Below are positions 43,224 to 52,885 of a DNA stretch of 64,000 bases, in pieces (the first letter of the stretch is position 1; each line of letters starts with the position of its first letter). The position numbers were made by a program, and so were the translations under genes. A model generated the notes under the pieces. The model saw only the letters and a program-made list of their open reading frames with translations. It searched no databases and was not told the origin of the DNA. The stretch comes from an uncultured Sutterella sp. (GTDB lineage: Bacteria > Pseudomonadota > Gammaproteobacteria > Burkholderiales > Burkholderiaceae_F): positions 37,110 to 101,109 of the forward strand of contig UQOW01000004.1 of assembly GCA_900542805.1 (NCBI GenBank), read 5' to 3'.

Positions 43224-44743
43224 TTGGCTCCTCCGTCAATATCCTGCGCCGCAGACCCGACAAATTCCCCCCAGTTGTATAGGTCGTCGAGAATCTGCTG
43301 ACGCGCTTCAAATCGTTCTTCCGTCATCTGTCCCGCTTCCAAAGCCTGACAATCGGCATCGGCCGCCGCGTCAACCTTGTCCATGTACTCAGTCAAGCTT
43401 AAGGTTCCCGGAACAAGCCCTTGAAGTCGTGCACCGCAAAGGGCCTTCCAACGAATGCGCTCGTCATCGGTTAACGACTCGGGCCAATTGCGCGCCCGTT
43501 TGCGCCACAAAAGTTCTGAAAGCCTCGGGTCTTCAAAGTGGATGCGCCCCTCACAGACGGCATCGGTTAAAGCCTGCGGGCTTAAAGATTCGGTCCTTTG
43601 CATCACAGCTCGATCGGCGTTGGAGGTGAAACCTTCGTAGAGCGCACCGTCGGCATCGGCACCTTTTTCAAGCTCGTGCTCGGATGAAAGCGAAATCGGA
43701 CCGATAAGGTCGGAGTCGTGTTGGGCAAGCCACGCAATATGGCGATTGACCGAATTCATATCTATGGAAAAACGTGCAAGAGCCGATTGCTTTAACACAT
43801 TGAGATTGGCGCACACCACCGGGAACTGATTCGGACGAAGTTTAAAAAGCGAAAGCTCCTTTTCACCCTCTTTCATTTCCGAGCGCTTCCACGCACGGCG
43901 ACAGATGGCCTCGGGGTCAAGAGCCAAGAGCTCCTCGGGGTCCTCGCGACAATCCCAGAGAATGATTTCCTTTTTCTCCGTTTCACAAATCGGAAACGCA
44001 ATGCGAATAAAGCCCTTTTCCTGACCTGCCCGCCCATCGATCCAAACGGCCGGCCGGCAAAGCGTACCGTCACCTGCCGTAAAAGCGCTCCGAACCTTGG
44101 CTTTCGAGCGGTTTTCGAAGGCCCACTGCCAAAAGCGCGGATTTTTTTCGCGAATCAGGCGCGCCAAAGCAAGCGTTGCGTACACATCGCTCATCGCATC
44201 GTGTGCATGGCTATGCTCAAGGCCGTTGGCAGCGCTTAAGTGTTCCAGACGAAACGAGATACGCTCGCCTCCTTCGGGGATTTTTACAGTCGGCCAAACG
44301 ATTCCTGCCGGCCTTAAAGCCCAAAGCGCCTGCACCAGAGGAAACAAATCCCAACGCGAGCAACCGTCGTCCCATTCCCGCGCATACGGGTCCATGAGAT
44401 TGCGCCAAAAAAGAAACCGAGTCACTTCATCGTCAAAGCGAAGCGAGTTGTACCCGATGGAAACAGTCCCAGGTGTTCGGAATTTTTCCCGAATGCGCCG
44501 AGCAAATTCCGCCTCGCACTGCCCTCCTCGTGCATGTGCGACCTGCGGAGTAATGCCTGTTATCAGGCACGCCTCAGGGCTCGGAAGGTAATCGGGCGCA
44601 CAATCGCAGTAAAAAACATCGGGCTCGGCGATGACATTGAGCGCCGAATCGGTGCGAATACCGGCAAACTGCACGGGGCGGTCTAAGTGACGATCCAATC
44701 CGAAAGTCTCGTAGTCGTGCCAGTAATAGGTCATTTGCGTCAT
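43220..44743 (-). CDS. sbcB: Exodeoxyribonuclease I (SbcB)
   Basis: 3'-5' single-strand DNA exonuclease in recombination and mismatch repair. 507 residues. The DEDD exonuclease domain starts with WHDYETFGLDRHLDRPVQFA and carries SIGYNSLRFDDEVTRFLFWRN. HSHAHDAMSDVYATLALARL is the third motif. The exonuclease C-terminal domain, with ELLWRKRARNWPESL, completes it. Sits 48 bases downstream of hemN. Confidence 0.95.
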   Translation of the reverse strand: MTQMTYYWHDYETFGLDRHLDRPVQFAGIRTDSALNVIAEPDVFYCDCAPDYLPSPEACLITGITPQVAHARGGQCEAEFARRIREKFRTPGTVSIGYNSLRFDDEVTRFLFWRNLMDPYAREWDDGCSRWDLFPLVQALWALRPAGIVWPTVKIPEGGERISFRLEHLSAANGLEHSHAHDAMSDVYATLALARLIREKNPRFWQWAFENRSKAKVRSAFTAGDGTLCRPAVWIDGRAGQEKGFIRIAFPICETEKKEIILWDCREDPEELLALDPEAICRRAWKRSEMKEGEKELSLFKLRPNQFPVVCANLNVLKQSALARFSIDMNSVNRHIAWLAQHDSDLIGPISLSSEHELEKGADADGALYEGFTSNADRAVMQRTESLSPQALTDAVCEGRIHFEDPRLSELLWRKRARNWPESLTDDERIRWKALCGARLQGLVPGTLSLTEYMDKVDAAADADCQALEAGQMTEERFEARQQILDDLYNWGEFVGSAAQDIDGGAK

Positions 44744-44791
44744 CGGCTTTTTCTTTTCCTTTGGAGGTATCCCCCAAAAATTCGGCTCACA

Positions 44792-46183
44792 TCAGGCAAT
44801 TTTCGAGTAACCGCCTGCGCGATTTGATTCCCGGAGATACCGGTCAAACTGCATGGCCACGGCTCGCACGAAAATCTTGCCCTTGGCGCTCACGGTGATG
44901 GTCTCCGGCGTCAACTCCACCAAGTCGTGCTTAGCGTACGCCTGTAACTTCTTCAGTTCATAGGCAAACGTTTTATCAAAGTCAATCCCGAACTGTTCTT
45001 CGATTTGGGCCTTGATAATCTGAAAGCGACACATAATCGTCATGATAACGGTACGGCGCAAGAGATCTTCGGACGAAAGCACGAATCCTCGGCAGGTTGC
45101 CAAGTGTCCTTGACCGATTGCCTCTGCGTACGGCTCGATTTCGCGCGGGTTACAGGCGTACGTATTGCCGACATAGGAAATGGAACTGGCACCGAGAGCA
45201 ATCATGTCGCACTCGGCGCGCGTCGAATATCCTTGGAAATTACGCTGAATCGTCCCTTCTTTTTGCGCCACGGAAAGCTCATCGGTTTCCTTGGCAAAGT
45301 GGTCCATCCCGATATACCGGTACCCGTTTGCCGTCAGGGTCCGAATCGAGTCAAACATCATGTTAACGCGCTCGGAAGCACTCGGGAGTTCCTCGGGAAC
45401 AATCCGGCGCTGAGGCTTGAAAATGTTCGGTAGGTGCGCATAGTGATAAAGCGCGATGCGATCGGGCGAAAGCTCGATGACCTTGTCGATGGTTTCGGCA
45501 AACGACTGACGCGTCTGACGCGGCAGACCGTAAATCAAATCCATATTCACAGAATGAAAGCCGACCTCTCGGGCGTGCACAAGCGTATCGCGAATCAACT
45601 CGAAGCTTTGTACGCGATTGACCGCCTCAAGGACACTCAAATTAAAGTCCTGCACCCCGAGACTCATGCGATTAAAGCCGAGACGACGCAATAGGTCGAT
45701 TTTTTCGGCCGGGCACGTGCGTGCATCGATTTCAATGGAGTACTCGCCGTCTGGCTCAAAGGGGTAAATCGCGCGAATCCCTTGTAAGAGTCGCTCGATT
45801 TGCTCGGAGCCTAAGAAAGTCGGGGTGCCTCCGCCCCAATGCAGTTGCGAAAGCGTTCTTTTTCCTGTCAGGTGTTCGGACGCAATCTTTGCCTCAGCTA
45901 AAACCGTATCGATGTACGGGTCGGCCAAGGCGCGATTACGCGTGACAACCTTGTTGCACCCGCAATAAAAACACACGTTGGCACAAAACGGAATATGGGC
46001 ATAAACCGAAAGAGATCGATCGGCCGGTCTTTCCGCCAACGCATTTTCATAATCGGCACGTCCTACATCGGGACGGAAGCGATCGGCGGTCGGATACGAC
46101 GTGTAGCGAGGTGCCGGGACATCGAATTTACGCCAAAGGTCGGCGTCGGGTAACTCAACCCCGTTTTCTTTCACATCGGTCAT
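44792..46183 (-). CDS. hemN: Oxygen-independent coproporphyrinogen III oxidase HemN
   Basis: Radical SAM haem enzyme for anaerobic conversion of coproporphyrinogen III to protoporphyrinogen IX. 463 residues from ATG 46183, which has AAGGAG upstream. The Fe-S motif is CANVCFYCGCNK, the SAM contact LHWGGGTPTFL, and IEIDARTCPAEK then LGVQDFNLSVLEAVNR are HemN signatures. RAECDMIALGASSISYVG is typical of true HemN rather than HemW. Divergent from fnr across two FNR boxes, consistent with anaerobic induction. Confidence 0.95.
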   Translation of the reverse strand: MTDVKENGVELPDADLWRKFDVPAPRYTSYPTADRFRPDVGRADYENALAERPADRSLSVYAHIPFCANVCFYCGCNKVVTRNRALADPYIDTVLAEAKIASEHLTGKRTLSQLHWGGGTPTFLGSEQIERLLQGIRAIYPFEPDGEYSIEIDARTCPAEKIDLLRRLGFNRMSLGVQDFNLSVLEAVNRVQSFELIRDTLVHAREVGFHSVNMDLIYGLPRQTRQSFAETIDKVIELSPDRIALYHYAHLPNIFKPQRRIVPEELPSASERVNMMFDSIRTLTANGYRYIGMDHFAKETDELSVAQKEGTIQRNFQGYSTRAECDMIALGASSISYVGNTYACNPREIEPYAEAIGQGHLATCRGFVLSSEDLLRRTVIMTIMCRFQIIKAQIEEQFGIDFDKTFAYELKKLQAYAKHDLVELTPETITVSAKGKIFVRAVAMQFDRYLRESNRAGGYSKIA

Positions 46184-46247
46184 GGCAGCTCCTTTATCGC
46201 CAGAAAAAGCATCCGTTCCGAATCCACCGGGACCGCTTTTTTCAGAT

Positions 46248-46275
46248 TTGACGAAAATCAATTGACTTTAATCAA
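46248..46275. promoter_or_regulatory. Two directly adjacent FNR boxes between hemN and fnr
   Basis: TTGAC-GAAA-ATCAA (46248-46261) abuts TTGAC-TTTA-ATCAA (46262-46275). Each differs from consensus TTGAT-N4-ATCAA at one base. For fnr a -10-like TACAAA lies at 46283-46288, placing the first box near -40, a class II activation position. For hemN the boxes lie upstream in the other orientation. Divergent oxygen control of both genes is inferred. Confidence 0.8.
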
Positions 46276-46470
46276 ACTTCGATACAAAATGAGAGAGTCA
46301 ATTTCGGTCGAAACGGCATCGGTGCCGCCTTCTTGGAATCGATTCGGGTGCGTGGATTATACGTCTCGTCGCCCGCTTTTCGTCGGTTCCGAAGGTCAGG
46401 GACACGGCGCCTTCGGCTCGAAAAATCGACCTACTTTACGAAAAAGAAGCTCAAAGGGGAGACTGCTTAC

Positions 46471-47280
46471 ATGTTCAATCCAACGAACACACCGTCGGCC
46501 GGCATGCGCATTATTTGCTCGACCTGCAGCCTGCATGAGTTTTGTCTGACAGACGATTTGGATTTCAAAGAAATCGAACGCATGGAAGAAATGGTGACCA
46601 CGCGGCGTCGTATTCGTCGCGGAGAAGCTCTTTACCGGGCCGGTGATCCCTTCGAAGCCTTCTATGCCATCCGCCTGGGGTTTTTAAAAAGTTCCGTTCT
46701 TTCAAGTGACGGACGCGAACAAGTCACGATGTTTTATATGTCGGGCGACATCATCGGGTTTGACGGGCTTGCCAACAACGTATACGCCAGTGACGTCGTT
46801 GCCCTGGAGGATACGGAAGTGTGCGTTCTTTCCTACAAGCGTCTGCACGAGGTTTCCAGTGCGGCTCCCAAACTTGCCGAGCATTTCGAGCGCCTGCTGT
46901 CGCGGGAAATCATTCGCCAAAACGGCGTCTTGCTTCTTTTAGGCTCGATGCACGCCGAACAGCGTATTGCCGCCTTCCTTCTTAACCTTTCACAACGCTT
47001 CGAGCAACGCGGCTATTCACGAAGCGAATTCGTGCTGCGAATGACGCGAGCGGAGATCGGCTCTTACTTAGGATTGAAACTAGAAACCGTCAGTCGGGTG
47101 CTGTCGCGTTTTACGACCGATAACGTGATTATCGTTAACCAAAAACACGTACAGATTCTTGATTTTGAGGTGCTTCGCTCAATTGTGAGCGGCCAAGCTT
47201 TCCTGCGTCCGGAAAAACCTACGCAACCGGCCGAATCCCCGGGAGGAATTCGCGGACTCGTGAGCATCAGAACCGCTTAA
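46471..47280 (+). CDS. fnr: FNR-type oxygen-sensing transcription regulator
   Basis: 269 residues from ATG 46471, with AAAGGGGA upstream; earlier in-frame starts lack sites. The [4Fe-4S] ligands are all present: Cys16, Cys19 and Cys25 (CSTCSLHEFC) and Cys118 (ALEDTEVC). The cyclic-nucleotide-like barrel and dimer helix are followed by the HTH (MTRAEIGSYLGLKLETVSRV). The recognition helix has the E-SR pattern of FNR, which reads TTGAT half sites. The gene has a 200-base leader and two FNR boxes upstream, so autoregulation is likely. A C-terminal tail of about 35 residues extends beyond E. coli FNR. Confidence 0.94.
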   Translation: MFNPTNTPSAGMRIICSTCSLHEFCLTDDLDFKEIERMEEMVTTRRRIRRGEALYRAGDPFEAFYAIRLGFLKSSVLSSDGREQVTMFYMSGDIIGFDGLANNVYASDVVALEDTEVCVLSYKRLHEVSSAAPKLAEHFERLLSREIIRQNGVLLLLGSMHAEQRIAAFLLNLSQRFEQRGYSRSEFVLRMTRAEIGSYLGLKLETVSRVLSRFTTDNVIIVNQKHVQILDFEVLRSIVSGQAFLRPEKPTQPAESPGGIRGLVSIRTA

Positions 47281-47298
47281 GCCGCGTTTTGTTTGTTT

Positions 47299-48690
47299 AT
47301 GTCTGAAAACTTAAGTTTTACCAAGCCCGATATCAGCTATCGGGCCATTGCACGTTTGGCGGCCCCGATTCTCGTGGCCAACATCTCGATTATCGGATCA
47401 GGAACCATTGACACAATCATGGCAGGAAGGCTCGGTGCCGAACACTTGGCGGCCGTTGCTATCGGAAACGCCACGGTCATCATGGTCATTCTCACGCTCG
47501 TGGGTGTCATACAGTCCTTAAGTCCGCTTGCCGGTCACCATTTCGGTGCGCGCCGATTCGAGCGCATCGGCTTTGAGCTGACGCAAAGCCTGTGGCTCTC
47601 GCTGCTACTCGGTCTTGTCGGCCTAGCTATCTTGTCGGCGACCGATTTTTGGATCGGCCTTTGCAAGGCTCAGGGAAACGTCGCCCAGATGTTACGCATT
47701 TACCTTCTTGCGAGCGCTGCCAGCGTTCCGGCCTTCATGTTGGCGCGCCCCTTTGTGGCGCTCAATGCGGCCGTTAACCTTCCGCGCGTGACGATGTGGG
47801 TGTCCATCGGATTGCTCGTCTTAAAGGCCCCCCTTAACTACGTTTTCATGTACGGGCTTTTCGGTCTTCCGGCCTTAGGGGGCGCCGGAGCCGGCGTTTC
47901 CTCAGCTCTCGGGGCTACGGTAAGCCTCTTCGCACTTTATTCGTATTGGCGCTTTTCGCATGTGTACGACGCAATGCGACCGGCGCGGGTTTATTTTCCG
48001 AACTGGCAAGCCATCAAAACACATCTGAAAATCGGTATTCCGATTTCGCTTTCGATGTTTTTCGAAATCAGTTCCTTTGCCCTGATGGCCATCCTCATCG
48101 GGCGTATCGGAACGATTGATGTTGCCGCACACCAGATTGTCAGCAACACAACGTCCTTTATCTATCAGGCTCCGCTTTCTTTGGGCATTGCCGTCAGCGT
48201 CCTTGTGGCCCAGTGCCTCGGTTCCGGCTCACCCACGCTCGCGCGTCAAGCGATGACGCGCGTCATGCGCTTTGCCCTCGGGATTGCGGCCGTGACCTGT
48301 TCGTGTCTTTTCCTTTTCAGACACACGGTGGTCTCGTTTTTTACAACGGACCCGGCCGTGATGCTTTTAGCCGAATCGCTTTTAGGCATCGCCGTGATTT
48401 TTCACATCGCCGATGCCCTGCAGACCATTAGCTGCTTTGCCCTTCGCGGATATCGCGTCACGTTTCTTCCGATGTGCATTTACGGGATCCTGCTGTGGTC
48501 GGTGGGCCTGGGAGGCGGTTGCTGGCTCGGCTTTCATGCCGAATCGTTCGGGGGGCCCTTCGGTGCCCACGGCTTCTGGGCCGCAACGGCAACCGGCATT
48601 ATTCTCGTGAGTATTGCCATCAGCACCTACGCCTTTTACATCGCCAAAGACCGGCTTAAAGACGAGCGAGTCGCCCACGCTTACGTCTAG
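47299..48690 (+). CDS. MATE-family efflux transporter (NorM-like)
   Basis: 463 residues, 12 hydrophobic segments in two six-helix halves. The N-terminal half has AAPILVANISIIGSGTIDTIMAG and VIQSLSPLAGHHFGARR. The second half has HLKIGIPISLSMFFEISSFA, VAAHQIVSNTTSFIYQAP and GIAVSVLVAQCLGSG, all MATE signatures. Probably Na+ or H+ driven drug/cation export. The ATG at 47299 is 18 bases after fnr and lacks a strong ribosome site, so it may depend on fnr translation. Confidence 0.92.
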   Translation: MSENLSFTKPDISYRAIARLAAPILVANISIIGSGTIDTIMAGRLGAEHLAAVAIGNATVIMVILTLVGVIQSLSPLAGHHFGARRFERIGFELTQSLWLSLLLGLVGLAILSATDFWIGLCKAQGNVAQMLRIYLLASAASVPAFMLARPFVALNAAVNLPRVTMWVSIGLLVLKAPLNYVFMYGLFGLPALGGAGAGVSSALGATVSLFALYSYWRFSHVYDAMRPARVYFPNWQAIKTHLKIGIPISLSMFFEISSFALMAILIGRIGTIDVAAHQIVSNTTSFIYQAPLSLGIAVSVLVAQCLGSGSPTLARQAMTRVMRFALGIAAVTCSCLFLFRHTVVSFFTTDPAVMLLAESLLGIAVIFHIADALQTISCFALRGYRVTFLPMCIYGILLWSVGLGGGCWLGFHAESFGGPFGAHGFWAATATGIILVSIAISTYAFYIAKDRLKDERVAHAYV

Positions 48691-48772
48691 TACAATTGCG
48701 CCGCATTGTCACCCTTGGGGCTTAAAATGCCCGAGAGCAACTTACTTTCAGGAAAGGGATTAAAAGACCACT

Positions 48773-50200
48773 ATGTGCGGCGTTGTCGGAATCCTCGCAG
48801 ACCGTCCGGTCAATCAGCAAATCTATGATGCGCTTCTTTTGTTGCAGCATCGCGGGCAAGATGCTGCCGGCATCGGCACGATGCAGGGGGACCGCTTTGC
48901 GCTTTTTAAGGCCAAGGGACTCGTGAGCGACATCTTTCGCACACGTGATATGCGAAACCTCGTCGGCAACGCAGGTATCGGACACGTGCGATACCCGACG
49001 CAAGGATGCGCAAGCGATAATCTGGAAAGCCAGCCCTTTTATGTCAATGCTCCGTTCGGGATTCTCTTTGCCCACAACGGGAACCTAACGAATGCTCGTG
49101 AAATTAAAGAGCACCTGGCTCGAATCGACCACCGACATACGCTGACGATGAGCGATTCAGAAGTACTTTTAAACGTCTTTGCCGATGCCTTGGCACACGA
49201 GACAAACGGCAAGAATTTTTGCCCGGAGGCGCTTTTCCGAGCCGTAAGTGCGGTGCACGAAACCGTACAAGGGTCGTACGCCTGTGTGGCGCTCATTGCC
49301 GGTTACGGACTGCTTGCGTTTCGCGATCCGCACGCCATTCGCCCGCTATGTTTCGGAACACGAATCAATCCGAACGGGCGATGTGACACGATGTTTAGTT
49401 CCGAGTCGGTGACGATGGGACGCCTCGGATTTACCCTCGTGCGCGACGTTGCCCCCGGGGAAGCGGTGTTCGTCGATACTGACAGTGTTTTACATAGTCA
49501 AGTTTGCGCCGGCTCTGCCGCACTCAATCCCTGTGCTTTCGAATACATTTACTTTGCTCGCCCGGAAAGCGTCATCGACAAAATTAACGTCTATGCCGCA
49601 CGCCTAAAGCTCGGTCAGTATTTGGCTCGGGCCGTTGCTAAGCGCCTTGATGTTCACACCATTGACTGCGTCATCCCGATTCCCGATACCGGAAGACCGG
49701 CAGCCCAGGAACTTGCCGGTCTGTTGGGTTTAAATTACCGCGAAGGCTTTATCAAGAATCGCTATGTCGGACGCACGTTTATCATGCCCGACCAGACCAC
49801 ACGCAAAAAGAGCGTACGGCAAAAGCTCAATGCCATGCCCGTGGAATTTGCCGGCAAATCCGTCCTTTTGGTCGACGATTCCATCGTGCGCGGCACCACC
49901 ATGGGGCAGATTGTCGACCTAGCACGCCAATCGGGCGCCAAAAAGGTGTACGTGGCCTCCACGGCACCGCGCGTGATGTTTCCGAACGTGTACGGCATCG
50001 ATATTCCCTCGTGTGAGGAATTAATCTGCGGACGCGGAGAAAGCGACCAGGACGTGGCACACCTGATCGGTGCCGATGATGTGATTTACCTTCCCCTGCC
50101 GGACTTAACGCGTGCTCTACGGGACTTAAATCCGGAAATTAAAAAATTTGACTGCTCGTGCTTTGACGGCGACTACGTCGCCGGAAACATTGCCGCCTAA
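48773..50200 (+). CDS. purF: Amidophosphoribosyltransferase
   Basis: First committed step of purine synthesis. 475 residues. It starts directly with MCGVVGI, so Cys2 is the N-terminal nucleophile and there is no propeptide. The glutaminase domain has LLQHRGQDAAGI, IGHVRYPTQG and FAHNGNLTNA. The PRTase loop is KSVLLVDDSIVRGTTM. It lacks the Fe-S cysteine pattern of the Bacillus type and is thus like E. coli PurF. Two other pur genes, purC and purE, lie within 5 kb. Confidence 0.97.
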   Translation: MCGVVGILADRPVNQQIYDALLLLQHRGQDAAGIGTMQGDRFALFKAKGLVSDIFRTRDMRNLVGNAGIGHVRYPTQGCASDNLESQPFYVNAPFGILFAHNGNLTNAREIKEHLARIDHRHTLTMSDSEVLLNVFADALAHETNGKNFCPEALFRAVSAVHETVQGSYACVALIAGYGLLAFRDPHAIRPLCFGTRINPNGRCDTMFSSESVTMGRLGFTLVRDVAPGEAVFVDTDSVLHSQVCAGSAALNPCAFEYIYFARPESVIDKINVYAARLKLGQYLARAVAKRLDVHTIDCVIPIPDTGRPAAQELAGLLGLNYREGFIKNRYVGRTFIMPDQTTRKKSVRQKLNAMPVEFAGKSVLLVDDSIVRGTTMGQIVDLARQSGAKKVYVASTAPRVMFPNVYGIDIPSCEELICGRGESDQDVAHLIGADDVIYLPLPDLTRALRDLNPEIKKFDCSCFDGDYVAGNIAA

Positions 50201-50211
50201 CCGGAATCTTC

Positions 50212-50257
50212 GAAAAGAAAACGCCCGAGGCAACCGAACATCGGTCAAACTCGGGCG
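50212..50257 (-). terminator. Terminator of purC (possibly bidirectional with purF)
   Basis: Minus strand stem GCCCGAG/CTCGGGC with a long loop, followed by GTTTTCTTTTC. Confidence 0.7.
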
Positions 50258-50278
50258 CACGTTCCGAAAGCACTTTAA

Positions 50279-51169
50279 CTAGGCAAGCGTCTTACCCGTT
50301 AAACGTTCATAGGCCTCACGGTACTTGGCCGCCGTCTTTTCCAAGACATCTTCGGGCGGAACCGGTGCCGGCGGCGTCTTGTTCCAGGGCTGCTCTTCGA
50401 GCCAGTCACGCACGAACTGCTTATCAAAGCTCGGGGGCGAGATGCCCAAGCGATACTGGTCGGCAGGCCAGAAACGCGAGCTATCGGGCGTAAGGACCTC
50501 ATCCATCAGGCACACACGCCCGGCCTCATCGAGCCCGAACTCAAACTTCGTATCGGCGATGATAATGCCGCGCGTCTTGGCGTACTCGGCCGCACGCGTG
50601 TAAAGGTCAAGCGTCAGACGACGAATTTCCGTTGCGATGTCTTTGCCGTACAGGGCACAGACTCGATCAAAGTTGATATTTTCATCGTGCGTGCCGACCT
50701 CGGCCTTAGCGGCCGGGGTAAAAATCGGTTCGGGAAGCTTTTCGGCCTTTTGTAGCCCTGCGGGTAACTTAATGCCGCAAATCGTGCCGTCTTCCTGGTA
50801 GGACTTCCAACTGCTGCCGATGACATAGCCGCGCGCCACGCACTCGATCAAAATCGGCTTTAAGCGCTTGACGACCATGGCACGACCGGCAACCTGGTCA
50901 ACCTCGTCGGGCGCAACGACCGATTCGGGAGCAATGCCTGTTAATTGTGTAGGCATACCCGAGGCGAGCTTTTCAAACCAAAACTGTGTCAGCCCCGTCA
51001 GAACCTTGCCCTTGTTTGCAATCGGAACGCTCAAGATGACGTCAAATGCACTGATGCGATCGGTGGCAATCATTAAAAGCTTGTCATCATCAATGGCATA
51101 GCATTCGCGAACCTTTCCGCGGTAAACCAAGGGGAGCCCCTTAAGGGAAGTCTTCATTAGACCTTGCAT
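50279..51169 (-). CDS. purC: Phosphoribosylaminoimidazole-succinocarboxamide synthase
   Basis: ATP-dependent ligation of aspartate to CAIR in purine synthesis. 296 residues from ATG 51169, with GGAG eight bases upstream; MKTSLKG four codons later is an alternative. YRGKVRECYAIDDDKLLMIA and DRISAFDVILSVPIANKGKV are the ATP-binding start. ECVARGYVIGSSWK, then FTPAAKAEVGTHDENI, then IADTKFEFGLD and LMDEVLTPDSSRFWP are all diagnostic of the long PurC form. Confidence 0.97.
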   Translation of the reverse strand: MQGLMKTSLKGLPLVYRGKVRECYAIDDDKLLMIATDRISAFDVILSVPIANKGKVLTGLTQFWFEKLASGMPTQLTGIAPESVVAPDEVDQVAGRAMVVKRLKPILIECVARGYVIGSSWKSYQEDGTICGIKLPAGLQKAEKLPEPIFTPAAKAEVGTHDENINFDRVCALYGKDIATEIRRLTLDLYTRAAEYAKTRGIIIADTKFEFGLDEAGRVCLMDEVLTPDSSRFWPADQYRLGISPPSFDKQFVRDWLEEQPWNKTPPAPVPPEDVLEKTAAKYREAYERLTGKTLA

Positions 51170-51390
51170 AAGAAATACTCCGAAGATTGAAATAACAAAA
51201 AACAAACAAATCCATCTTGCCTCTCACACAAAGGCTCTGTGAGTGGCATTTAAGCACAGGTAGGAAAAAACCGCATCAGGAATAAACCGTAACGCACCTG
51301 CGCTTTTCGATAGTCGAAATTGTATGGGAACATGGGGAAAACGGGAAAGAGAAAAACGACCGACTCGGTTTCTTCGTGAAAGCACCGGGA

Positions 51391-51427
51391 AAAAAATCGG
51401 GAGGTCGGCAACCGCCTTCCTCCCGAT
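51391..51427 (-). terminator. Terminator of the DASS permease gene
   Basis: Minus strand ATCGGGAGG/CCTCCCGAT, with inner pairing, followed by TTTT. The rest of the 51206-51472 gap holds no gene that I can see. Confidence 0.85.
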
Positions 51428-51472
51428 TGTGAACCTTACGGCTTACAAAGCCGAAGATTTAACTTGGACCGA

Positions 51473-52885
51473 TTACCACAGTCCGATCAGTTTCCACCAA
51501 GCAATACCGACCGTGAACCAAACCACGGTGTTGATGGTCGTCACGACAAAGCCGTTACGCCACCATTCACCCTGCGAAACGTATCCGGCACCGAAGTACA
51601 CCGGGGCCGCACCGTTACCGTAGTGCGTGAGCGAAATCGGCAGGTTGGCGAAAATACCGAAGGCAATGGCCACCATCAGCGCTGGGGCACCGCAAGCCGC
51701 TGCCACGGCCACGAAGGCCGCGTACATCGCCGAAATACGCGCCGTCACGGACGCAAAGCAGTAGTGCGAGTAAATGTAAATGAGCGAAATCACGAGGAAC
51801 GAGGCAACCCAACCCATGTGAGCCGCGGAAATGCCGCTCGCAATGAAGACTGCCGCCCATTTGACAAAGCCGCTCTTGGCCAGAGCCGTAGCCAAGGACA
51901 TTAAACCGCCCATCCAGAACATCGCATCCCAAGCACCCTTTTCCGAAAGGATGTCTTTCCAGCTCAAAACCTGCGCGATGAGCATGATTGAGACGGCAAG
52001 CATGGCAATCGGTGTGGCACCGAGACCCGTGAGGCTACCGGTAGCCCACAGAGCCAAACACATGACGAAGACAAAGGCCAAAACGAGCTCTTCTTTAGTC
52101 ATCGGGCCCATCTTTTGCAATTCTGCTGCTGCAAGAGCCCTCGCATTGGGTGTTTCGCGAATTACAGGCGTTGCAATCTTCAACAGGATGAGCGGAACGA
52201 GGAACAAGCAGATCAAGCCCGGGACGATAGCGGCAATGGCCCACTCCATCCACGTCAGTTCCACACCGACAGCACTGGCGGCCAAGCCGACGCAAAGCGG
52301 ATTTCCGGCCATGGATGTTAAGAACATCGTGCAGGTGACCGCATCGGCGTGAAAGCCCACTTGCATCAAGTATTTACCAATCTTACCGGCGCTCGGACCG
52401 GCTTCCGAACCGAAAGCGCTCGAAAGCGACTGAACAATCGGGTAGAAAACGCCGCCGCCACGGGCCGTTGCCGAAGGCATAGCCGGAGAAATCACGAGTT
52501 CGGCCAAACAAATCGAGTAGCCCAGTGAAAGCGAACTCTTGCCGATGCAGTGAATGATAAAGAACGCAATACGACGTCCTAAACCCGTCTTAATAAACCC
52601 ACGGGACAGGAAGAAGGCACACACAATGAGCCAGATTGTTCCGTTGCCGAAACCCATAAGCACATCTTTGGTTTTGAGAATACCGAAGAAGGCACAAATC
52701 GTCAGCGACAGGAACGCAACGGCACCCATCGGAATCGGCTGCAAAATAAAGCCGGCGATGGTTGCAACAAAGATGGCAAACAAATGCCACGTAGCGAGCG
52801 AGAGCCCGTGCGGGCAAGGCAGGAACCAGATGACGGCACCGATTCCCAATACGATTACCCATTTCTTGAGGGCAGCACTAACCAT
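51473..52885 (-). CDS. DASS-family dicarboxylate/citrate transporter (CitT-like)
   Basis: 470 residues, about 12-13 hydrophobic segments. VAFLSLTICAFFGILKTKDVL and GFGNGTIWLIVCAFFLSRGF are family N-terminal motifs. Substrate loops carry VISPAMPSATARGGGVFYPI (SNT-like motif as SAT) and, in the second half, ANLPISLTHYGNGAAPVYFG. It resembles the CitT/TtdT/antiporter branch for dicarboxylates or citrate in anaerobes. The substrate is not known. It is transcribed alone, divergently from fba, with two palindromes in the gap. Confidence 0.85.
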   Translation of the reverse strand: MVSAALKKWVIVLGIGAVIWFLPCPHGLSLATWHLFAIFVATIAGFILQPIPMGAVAFLSLTICAFFGILKTKDVLMGFGNGTIWLIVCAFFLSRGFIKTGLGRRIAFFIIHCIGKSSLSLGYSICLAELVISPAMPSATARGGGVFYPIVQSLSSAFGSEAGPSAGKIGKYLMQVGFHADAVTCTMFLTSMAGNPLCVGLAASAVGVELTWMEWAIAAIVPGLICLFLVPLILLKIATPVIRETPNARALAAAELQKMGPMTKEELVLAFVFVMCLALWATGSLTGLGATPIAMLAVSIMLIAQVLSWKDILSEKGAWDAMFWMGGLMSLATALAKSGFVKWAAVFIASGISAAHMGWVASFLVISLIYIYSHYCFASVTARISAMYAAFVAVAAACGAPALMVAIAFGIFANLPISLTHYGNGAAPVYFGAGYVSQGEWWRNGFVVTTINTVVWFTVGIAWWKLIGLW

